The notes beneath the pieces are model-generated. The model worked only from the letters and a program-made list of their open reading frames with translations. It was not told the origin of the DNA and made no database searches. 64,000 bases of DNA from Rhizobium sp. SL42. GTDB lineage: Bacteria; Pseudomonadota; Alphaproteobacteria; Rhizobiales; Rhizobiaceae. Position 1 is the stretch's first letter; the number at the start of each line of letters is the position of its first letter. Position numbers and translations under genes: made by a program. Positions 9,039 through 15,358 of the stretch are shown here, one piece after another. The stretch covers positions 69,501-133,500 of the forward strand of contig NZ_CP063397.1 in the NCBI RefSeq assembly GCF_021729845.1, read 5' to 3'.

Positions 9039-9170
9039 CATCCGGTCAACGGCGACCGGGCGAACAAGAGCGCAAAAGCGTTCACCAGAGACATCGAAGT
9101 CGCTTGGTCTTGCATTCCGGGATTCCTCCTATCCCGTGGACGCAAAATCCGAGCGGCTTTTTTTGTTTTT
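9039..9170 (+). ncRNA. nas leader RNA: two-hexaloop ANTAR target with overlapping terminator
   Basis: Hairpin P1 is CCGGTC (9042-9047), hexaloop AACGGC, GACCGG (9054-9059). Hairpin P2 is ACCA (9084-9087), then GAGAC, hexaloop ATCGAA (9093-9098), GTCGCT, then TGGT (9105-9108), with one mismatch and one bulge. Both loops have A at position 1 and G at position 4, the recognised ANTAR signature. GTCGCTTGG (9099-9107), the 3' arm of P2, can instead pair over nine positions with CCGAGCGGC (9149-9157) directly before a U-run, so P2 and the terminator exclude each other. NasT bound to P1-P2 would therefore prevent termination. Confidence 0.88.
9099..9170 (+). terminator. Attenuator terminator in the nas leader
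   Basis: The stem pairs GTCGCTTGG (9099-9107) with CCGAGCGGC (9149-9157), extendable by two A-T pairs into the T-tract. Seven Ts (9158-9164), a G and five more Ts follow. The loop holds a second hairpin, CGGGAT (9118-9123) with ATCCCG (9131-9136). It ends 34 bases before the nasF start. It should stop transcription unless the antiterminator hairpin P2 is held by NasT. Confidence 0.85.
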
Positions 9171-9204
9171 CCGGATCTCCGTCACCACCAGAGGGACACG
9201 TACA

Positions 9205-10503
9205 ATGACGAAGACTACAGGAATGGGCATCAGCCGCCGCAATATCCTAAAGACCACCGCTGCGGCCGCCTTGGTCAGCGCGGTCCGCTCCGCCTTCCCC
9301 TCCGGCGCCTTTGCTGCCGGTGCCGGCCCGGAAGTCACGGGACTGAAGCTCGGCTTCATCGCCCTCACCGACGCCGCAGCCCTGATCATCGCCAAGGAAA
9401 AGGGGCTGTTCGAAAAGCATGGCCTGCCGGATGTCGAGGTTCTGAAGCAGGCATCCTGGGGCGCCACGCGCGATAACCTGGTGCTCGGCGGAGCCGCAAA
9501 CGGTATTGATGGCGCGCACATCCTGACCCCGATGCCCTATCTGATGCAGACCGGCAAGGTGACTCAGAACAATGTTCCGGTGCCGATGTCCATCGTTTCC
9601 CGCCTCAATCTCGACAGCCAGGCCATCTCGGTCGCGCAGGAATACGCCGGTACCGGCGTCGGCCTCGACGCCTCCAAGCTGAAGGACGCCTTCGCCGCCA
9701 AGAAGGCCGAAGGCAAGGAAATCAAGGTCGCGATGACTTTCCCCGGCGGCACGCATGATCTCTGGATCCGCTACTGGCTGGCAGCCGGCGGCATCGACCC
9801 GGACAAGGATGTCTCCACCATCGTCGTGCCCCCACCGCAGATGGTCGCCAACATGAAGGTCGGCAACATGGACGCTTTTTGCGTCGGCGAGCCGTGGAAC
9901 GAGCAGCTCGTCAACCAGGGCATCGGCTTCACCGCCTGTACCACCGGCGAAATCTGGAAGGGGCACCCGGAAAAAGCGCTCGGCCTGCGCACGGAATGGA
10001 TCGAACAGAATCCGGTAGCCGCCAAGGCCCTGATGATGGCCGTCATGGAAGCCCAGATGTGGGCCGACAGCATGGACAACAAGGACGAAATGGCCACCAT
10101 TCTCGGCAAGCGCCAGTGGTTCAACGTGCCGCCGAAGGACGTGCTCGGCCGCCTGAAGGGCAATATCAACTACGGCAACGGCCGCATTGCCGAAAACACC
10201 GGCCTGCAGATGAAGTTCTGGCAGGGCCAAGCTTCCTATCCGTTCAAGAGCCATGACCTCTGGTTCCTCACCGAGAATGTCCGCTGGGGCAAGTTCAAGG
10301 CTGACGACGACCTCAAGGGCCTCGTCGACAAGGTCAACCGCGAGGACATCTGGCGCGAAGCCGCCAAGGACCTGGGCGTGGCCGCGGCCGATATCCCGGC
10401 CTCGACATCGCGCGGCGTCGAAACCTTCTTCGACGGCAAGGTCTTCGATCCGGAAAACCCGAAAGCCTATCTCGACAGCCTGTCGATCAAGGCCACGTCT
10501 TAG
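9205..10503 (+). CDS. nasF: ABC nitrate transporter, periplasmic binding protein
   Basis: A 432-residue nitrate/nitrite-binding lipocone-type protein (NrtA/NasF family). The N-terminus carries a twin-arginine signal (GISRRNILKTTAAAALV, cleavage probably near AFAAGAG), so it is exported folded. The mature protein begins GLKLGFIALTDAAALIIAKE and shares the segments ILTPMPYLMQTGKV and HDLWIRYWLAAGGIDPDKDV with NasS, showing common ancestry. ATG 9205 is chosen: GAGGGA (9191-9196) precedes it, and the upstream open frame from 9136 runs through the leader terminator. It is the first gene of the nitrate assimilation operon. Confidence 0.93.
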   Translation: MTKTTGMGISRRNILKTTAAAALVSAVRSAFPSGAFAAGAGPEVTGLKLGFIALTDAAALIIAKEKGLFEKHGLPDVEVLKQASWGATRDNLVLGGAANGIDGAHILTPMPYLMQTGKVTQNNVPVPMSIVSRLNLDSQAISVAQEYAGTGVGLDASKLKDAFAAKKAEGKEIKVAMTFPGGTHDLWIRYWLAAGGIDPDKDVSTIVVPPPQMVANMKVGNMDAFCVGEPWNEQLVNQGIGFTACTTGEIWKGHPEKALGLRTEWIEQNPVAAKALMMAVMEAQMWADSMDNKDEMATILGKRQWFNVPPKDVLGRLKGNINYGNGRIAENTGLQMKFWQGQASYPFKSHDLWFLTENVRWGKFKADDDLKGLVDKVNREDIWREAAKDLGVAAADIPASTSRGVETFFDGKVFDPENPKAYLDSLSIKATS

Positions 10504-10523
10504 GGGCAGACGCAGACGAACTT

Positions 10524-10638
10524 ACCTCCCCTTGAAGGGGGAGGTCGCGCGGAACGCGCGGGTGGGGGTGGCCTTGGCGCACTCGAACGTCACCCCACCC
10601 CGGACCTGCGGTCCGACCCTCCCCCTCAAGGGGAGGGT
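10524..10638. repeat. Palindromic intergenic element, copy A (nasF-nasE)
   Basis: A 115-base element of nested inverted repeats. ACCTCCC pairs with GGGAGGT at the left end, then a CGCGC/GCGCG hairpin, an outer GGGTGGGGGTG...CACCCCACCCC arm pair, a GGACC/GGTCC hairpin, and ACCCTCCCC with GGGGAGGGT at the right end. The same architecture and most bases recur at 14855-14971; the central loop differs. It looks like a rhizobial dispersed palindromic element inside the nas transcript. Confidence 0.85.
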
Positions 10639-10676
10639 GCCGCTGCCAACAAATGACCACCCGAGAGGATCAGAGA

Positions 10677-11588
10677 ATGACCGCAACAGCCCGCAAGGCA
10701 GACCAGACGGCGACACCGGCAGCGGCGGCCCCGAAGGCAACCGACAAAAGCGTGACAGTCGTCATGATGGCGCAACGCCCGGCCCGCAAGCTCAATATCC
10801 AGCGTGTCGGAACCAACGTCTGTCGTAACGTCCTTCCGCCGCTCGTGGTGTTGATCGCACTTCTGGCCATCTGGCAGATTGCTTGCTCGCATCCCGGCGC
10901 GACCCTGCCGCCACCCTCCCAGGTCTGGATCGACAGCTACGACCTGATCGCCTTTCCCTTCTTCGACTATGGCTCGCAGGATATCGGCCTTGCCTGGCGC
11001 GTGCTGACCTCGCTGCAACGTGTGGCAATTGGCTTCGGCCTTGCAGCCATCGTCGGCGTCTTCCTCGGCGCCGTGGTTGGCCAGTCGGTCTGGGCCATGC
11101 GTGGCCTCGATCCGATCTTCCAGATCCTGCGCACCGTGCCGCCGCTCGCCTGGCTGCCGCTGTCACTGGCCGCCTTCCAGAATTCCAATCCCTCCGCGAT
11201 CTTCGTGATCTTCATCACCTCGATCTGGCCTGTGATCATCAACACCGCCGTCGGTGTGCGCAACATTCCGGACGACTATCGCAACATCGCCCGGGTGCTG
11301 CGCCTCAACCCGCTGGAATTCTTCATCCGCATCATGGTGCCGGCCGCAGCCCCATACATCTTCACCGGCCTGCGCATCGGCATCGGCCTGTCCTGGCTCG
11401 CCATCGTGGCGGCAGAAATGCTCACCGGCGGCGTCGGCATCGGCTTCTTCATCTGGGATGCCTGGAACTCCTCGCGTCTCTCCGACATCATCGTGGCGCT
11501 CGCTTACATCGGCGTGACCGGCTTTGTCCTCGACAAGCTCGTCGCCCTCCTCGGCAGTGTCATCACCCGCGGCACCGCGAAGAACTGA
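10677..11588 (+). CDS. nasE: ABC nitrate transporter permease
   Basis: A 303-residue inner-membrane permease of the NrtB/SsuC/TauC type (BPD_transp_1). A soluble N-terminus of about 50 residues is followed by roughly six membrane helices. The cytoplasmic coupling loop (EFFIRIMVPAAAPYIFTGLR) contacts the ATPase. ATG 10677 is preferred over 10653 because GAGAGGA (10663-10669) lies seven bases before it. It follows the palindromic element and sits 13 bases before nasD. Confidence 0.92.
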   Translation: MTATARKADQTATPAAAAPKATDKSVTVVMMAQRPARKLNIQRVGTNVCRNVLPPLVVLIALLAIWQIACSHPGATLPPPSQVWIDSYDLIAFPFFDYGSQDIGLAWRVLTSLQRVAIGFGLAAIVGVFLGAVVGQSVWAMRGLDPIFQILRTVPPLAWLPLSLAAFQNSNPSAIFVIFITSIWPVIINTAVGVRNIPDDYRNIARVLRLNPLEFFIRIMVPAAAPYIFTGLRIGIGLSWLAIVAAEMLTGGVGIGFFIWDAWNSSRLSDIIVALAYIGVTGFVLDKLVALLGSVITRGTAKN

Positions 11589-11601
11589 GGAGACGAGACC
11601 C

Positions 11602-12399
11602 ATGAGCGCCTATCTCAAGATCGACCATATCGACAAAAGCTTCGAACGTGGCGGCCAGACGACCGAGGTTCTGAAAGACGTCAGCCTGACCATCGAAAAG
11701 GGGGAGTTCGTCTCGATCATCGGCCATTCCGGCTGCGGCAAGTCCACGCTGCTGAACCTGATCGCCGGCCTGACTAAGGTCTCGTCGGGTGCCGTCCTGC
11801 TCGAAAACGTCGAGGTCAACGCCCCCGGCCCGGAACGCGCCGTCGTTTTCCAGAACCACTCGCTTCTGCCTTGGCTGACCGTCTATGAAAACGTCAACCT
11901 CGCCGTGTCCAAAGTCTTCGCCAACAGGAAGAGCAAGGCGGAAAAGCATGACTGGGTGATGCGCAATCTGGATCTCGTCCAGATGGGCCACGCCAAGGAC
12001 AAGCGCCCGGCGGAAATCTCCGGCGGCATGAAGCAGCGTGTCGGCATTGCCCGCGCGCTCGCCATGGAACCGAAGATCCTGCTGCTCGACGAGCCTTTCG
12101 GCGCACTCGATGCACTGACCCGCGCCCACCTGCAGGATGCGGTGATGGAGATCCATTCCCGCCTCGGGAACACGATGATCATGATCACCCATGACGTCGA
12201 TGAAGCCGTGCTGCTTTCCGACCGCATCGTCATGATGACCAACGGCCCGGCCGCCCGCATTGGCGAAGTGCTGGAAGTCCCGATCCAGCGTCCACGCGAC
12301 CGCATCGCGCTCGCCGCCGACCGAACCTACCTCAAATCCCGCGAAGCCGTGTTGAAGTTCCTCTACGAACGCCACCGCTTCGTCGAAGCCGCGGAGTAA
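11602..12399 (+). CDS. nasD: ABC nitrate transporter ATPase
   Basis: A 265-residue single-domain ABC ATPase of the NrtD/SsuB/TauB type. Motifs visible: Walker A GHSGCGKST, Q-loop VVFQNHSLLPWL, signature ISGGMKQRVGIARAL, Walker B ILLLDEPFGALDA and H-loop MIMITHDVDEA. It lacks the extra C-terminal binding domain of cyanobacterial NrtC. It energises nitrate import through NasE. The start at 11602 overlaps nothing and is preferred to the upstream in-frame ATG at 11524, which lies within nasE. Confidence 0.93.
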   Translation: MSAYLKIDHIDKSFERGGQTTEVLKDVSLTIEKGEFVSIIGHSGCGKSTLLNLIAGLTKVSSGAVLLENVEVNAPGPERAVVFQNHSLLPWLTVYENVNLAVSKVFANRKSKAEKHDWVMRNLDLVQMGHAKDKRPAEISGGMKQRVGIARALAMEPKILLLDEPFGALDALTRAHLQDAVMEIHSRLGNTMIMITHDVDEAVLLSDRIVMMTNGPAARIGEVLEVPIQRPRDRIALAADRTYLKSREAVLKFLYERHRFVEAAE

Positions 12400-12404
12400 C
12401 CGAC

Positions 12405-14852
12405 ATGACGCAAAAACTCGTTATCATCGGCAACGGCATGGCGCCCGGTCGCATGCTGGAGGAACTGTTCGAAAGGGCGCCGGGCCTTTACCACGTGACG
12501 ATCTTCAACGCCGAGCCGCGCGTCAACTATGACCGCATCATGCTCTCGCCGGTGCTTTCAGGCGAGAAGGCCTATGAAGATATCGTCATCCACAATGACG
12601 ACTGGTATGTGGCCAATGGCGTGACCCTGCACAAGGGCGCCAAGGTCACCGAGATCGACCGCCATGCCAAGACGGTGACCTCGGCCAACGGCATCACCGC
12701 CTCTTACGACAAGCTGGTCATCGCCACCGGCTCGCTGCCCTTCATCATCCCGGTACCCGGCCACCAGTTGCCCGGCGTCCTGCCCTATCGCGATCTCGAC
12801 GATGTCGACAACATGCTGAAGATCGCCGAAGGCAAAGGTCGCGCCATCGTCATCGGCGCCGGTCTTCTGGGCCTTGAAGCAGCCTACGGCCTCAAGCGCC
12901 AGGGCATGGACGTCACCGTCATCCACCTGATGCCGACCATCATGGAGCGCCAGCTCGATCCGGCCGCCGCCTATCTGCTGGAAAAGGCGCTGACCGAACG
13001 CGGCATCGACATCATCACCAAGGCCAACACCAAGCAGATCCTCGGAACCGACAAGGTCGAGGGCATCGAGCTGGAAGACGGCCGCGTGATCGAGGGCGAC
13101 ATGGTGATCATGGCCGTCGGCATTCGCCCGGCTTCAAACCTCGCCAAGGAAGCCGGCATCGCCGTCAACCGCGGCATCGTCGTCGACGACGGCATGATGA
13201 CCTCCGACCCGAACGTTTATTCGCTCGGCGAATGTGCCGAACATCGCGGCACCTGCTACGGCCTGGTGGCACCGCTCTATGAAGCCGCCCGCGTCCTCGC
13301 CGATCGCCTGACCGGCGGCACCAACGAATATCACGGCTCCGTCGTCAACACGAAACTCAAGGTCACCGGCATCAACCTGTTCTCCGCCGGCGACTTCGCG
13401 GAAGCCCCCGACCGCGAGGAAATCGTGCTGCGCGATGCCTCGGCCGGCGTCTACAAGCGTCTCGTGCTGAAGGACAACAAGATCCTCGGTGCCGTGCTCT
13501 ACGGTGAAACCGCTGACGGCTCCTGGTTCTTCGACCTGATGAAGCGCGGGACCGACATTTCGCAAATGCGCGAAACCCTGATTTTCGGCCAGTCCTACCA
13601 GGGGGGTGCCCCGCTGGACCCTATGGCGGCCGTTGCAGCCTTGCCGGATGATGCAGAAATCTGCGGCTGCAACGGCGTCTGCAAGGGCAAGATCACATCC
13701 ACGATCTCGTCCAAGGGCCTGACCTCACTCGACGACGTCCGCGCCCACACCAAGGCCTCCGCCTCCTGCGGCTCCTGCACCGGTCTCGTCGAACAGCTGA
13801 TGGCCCTGACGCTGGGCGACGCTTACAACCCGGCCGCCGTCACGCCGATGTGCACCTGCACCGAACTCGGCCATGACGACGTTCGCCGCCTGATCAAGGC
13901 CAAGGGACTGAAGACCATTCCCGCCGTCATGCAGGAACTGGAGTGGAAAACGTCGTGCGGCTGCGCCAAGTGCCGGCCGGCGCTCAACTACTATCTCGTC
14001 TGCGACTGGCCGGACGAATATGCCGACGACTACCAGTCGCGTTACATCAATGAACGCGTGCATGCCAACATCCAGAAGGACGGCACCTATTCCGTCGTGC
14101 CACGCATGTGGGGCGGCGTCACCAATGCCGCCGAACTGCGCGCCATTGCCGATGTCGTCGACAAATTCGAAATCCCGCTGGTCAAGGTCACCGGCGGCCA
14201 GCGCATCGACCTGCTCGGCATCGAGAAGGAAGACCTGCCCGCCGTCTGGTCCGATCTCGGCAAGGCCGGCTTCGTCTCCGGCCAGGCCTATGCCAAGGGG
14301 CTTCGTACCGTGAAGACCTGCGTCGGCGAACAATGGTGCCGCTTCGGCACGCAGGATTCGACCGGTCTCGGCATCCGCATCGAGAAATTCATGTGGGGTT
14401 CCTGGACGCCGGCCAAGCTCAAGCTTGCCGTCTCGGGCTGTCCGCGCAACTGCGCCGAGGCCACCTGCAAGGATATCGGCGTCATCTGCGTCGATTCAGG
14501 CTTCGAGATCCATTTCGCCGGTGCGGCCGGCCTCGACATCAAGGGCACCGAAGTGCTCGGCCTCGTGAAGACGGAGGACGAAGCCCTCGAATACATCGTC
14601 GCGCTAACGCAGATGTATCGCGAGCAGGCCCGCTATCTCGAGCGGATCTACAAATGGGCCAAGCGCATCGGCCTGGACGAGATCCGCCGCCAGATCATGA
14701 CCGACGAGGAAAAGCGCAAGGGCTACTATGAGCGCTTCGTCTTCAGCCAGTCCTTCGCCCAGGTAGACCCCTGGTCGGAACGTGTCTCCGGCAAGGACAA
14801 ACACGAGTTCAAGCCCATGGCGACCGTCGGATTTTCGGCGGCAGCGGAGTGA
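12405..14852 (+). CDS. nirB: Assimilatory nitrite reductase NAD(P)H, large subunit
   Basis: An 815-residue cytoplasmic flavo-siroheme enzyme reducing nitrite to ammonium. Domains in order: FAD/NAD-binding pyridine nucleotide reductase (1 to about 400; second dinucleotide fold at AIVIGAGLLGLEAAYGLKR); two BFD-like [2Fe-2S] segments (CGCNGVCKG...CGSC near 425-465, then CTCTELGH...CGCAKC near 485-525); and nitrite/sulfite reductase repeats. The siroheme-[4Fe-4S] cysteines lie in CVGEQWC (about 640) and SGCPRNCAEATC (about 678-688). Length is close to E. coli NirB. It starts five bases after nasD. A palindromic element separates it from nirD. Confidence 0.95.
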   Translation: MTQKLVIIGNGMAPGRMLEELFERAPGLYHVTIFNAEPRVNYDRIMLSPVLSGEKAYEDIVIHNDDWYVANGVTLHKGAKVTEIDRHAKTVTSANGITASYDKLVIATGSLPFIIPVPGHQLPGVLPYRDLDDVDNMLKIAEGKGRAIVIGAGLLGLEAAYGLKRQGMDVTVIHLMPTIMERQLDPAAAYLLEKALTERGIDIITKANTKQILGTDKVEGIELEDGRVIEGDMVIMAVGIRPASNLAKEAGIAVNRGIVVDDGMMTSDPNVYSLGECAEHRGTCYGLVAPLYEAARVLADRLTGGTNEYHGSVVNTKLKVTGINLFSAGDFAEAPDREEIVLRDASAGVYKRLVLKDNKILGAVLYGETADGSWFFDLMKRGTDISQMRETLIFGQSYQGGAPLDPMAAVAALPDDAEICGCNGVCKGKITSTISSKGLTSLDDVRAHTKASASCGSCTGLVEQLMALTLGDAYNPAAVTPMCTCTELGHDDVRRLIKAKGLKTIPAVMQELEWKTSCGCAKCRPALNYYLVCDWPDEYADDYQSRYINERVHANIQKDGTYSVVPRMWGGVTNAAELRAIADVVDKFEIPLVKVTGGQRIDLLGIEKEDLPAVWSDLGKAGFVSGQAYAKGLRTVKTCVGEQWCRFGTQDSTGLGIRIEKFMWGSWTPAKLKLAVSGCPRNCAEATCKDIGVICVDSGFEIHFAGAAGLDIKGTEVLGLVKTEDEALEYIVALTQMYREQARYLERIYKWAKRIGLDEIRRQIMTDEEKRKGYYERFVFSQSFAQVDPWSERVSGKDKHEFKPMATVGFSAAAE

Positions 14853-14854
14853 AC

Positions 14855-14971
14855 ACCTCCCCCTTGAGGGGGGAGGTCGCGCGGAACGCGCGGGTGGGGG
14901 TGACCTTTGGCACCCACCGCCATCACCCCACCCCGGACCTGCGGTCCGACCCTCCCCCTCAAGGGGAGGGT
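14855..14971. repeat. Palindromic intergenic element, copy B (nirB-nirD)
   Basis: A 117-base relative of the element at 10524-10638 in the same orientation. Both terminal hairpins, the CGCGC/GCGCG hairpin, the GGACC/GGTCC hairpin and the G-rich/C-rich arms are conserved; the central loop is diverged. It fills nearly all of the nirB-nirD gap and would be transcribed within the operon. Confidence 0.85.
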
Positions 14972-15012
14972 GGCCACCCTGAAGCGCCTGAGGAAACAAG
15001 GAAACGAAGCTC

Positions 15013-15342
15013 ATGAACTGGATCGCCATCGGCCATATCGACGACATTCCCCTGCGCGGCGCCCGTTGCGTGAAGACGCCAGAGGGCAAGATCGCCGTCT
15101 TCCGCACCGCCGAAAACGAGGTCTTCGCCATCGAAGACCACTGCCCCCACAAGGGCGGACCGCTCTCCCAGGGCATCGTGCACGGCAAGGCCGTCACCTG
15201 CCCCTTGCACAACTTCGTCATCTCGCTTGAAAGCGGCAAGGCACTCGGCGCCGATGAGGGTGAGGTCAGAACCATCCCGCTCCGCAATATCGACGGTCAA
15301 CTCTCCATCGCACTCGACGCGATGCTGGTTGCGGCCGAATAA
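15013..15342 (+). CDS. nirD: Nitrite reductase small subunit, Rieske-type
   Basis: A 109-residue Rieske-fold protein, the small subunit of nitrite reductase (NirD/NasE-type). It keeps both Rieske ligand pairs, CPHKGG (C-x-H) and CPLHNF (C-x-x-H), so it should hold a [2Fe-2S] cluster. Some relatives such as enteric NirD have lost these ligands. It probably shuttles electrons within the nitrite reductase complex or between it and NasA. It lies between nirB and nasA, 16 bases before nasA. Confidence 0.92.
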   Translation: MNWIAIGHIDDIPLRGARCVKTPEGKIAVFRTAENEVFAIEDHCPHKGGPLSQGIVHGKAVTCPLHNFVISLESGKALGADEGEVRTIPLRNIDGQLSIALDAMLVAAE

Positions 15343-15358
15343 GGAAATGAGGTTGGTG

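Noticed and set aside
9070..9079. CGC-AAAA-GCG hairpin as an ANTAR hexaloop
   Set aside because: It is a tetraloop (or a C-starting hexaloop) without A1 and G4; the next hairpin at 9084-9108 fits the signature instead.
10524..10638. Palindromic element as a simple rho-independent terminator
   Set aside because: It has several nested hairpins but no U-run, recurs at 14855, and lies inside an operon that continues downstream.
14901..14925. TGGCAC in repeat copy B as a sigma-54 -24 box
   Set aside because: The required TTGC is absent at the correct ten-base GG-GC spacing.
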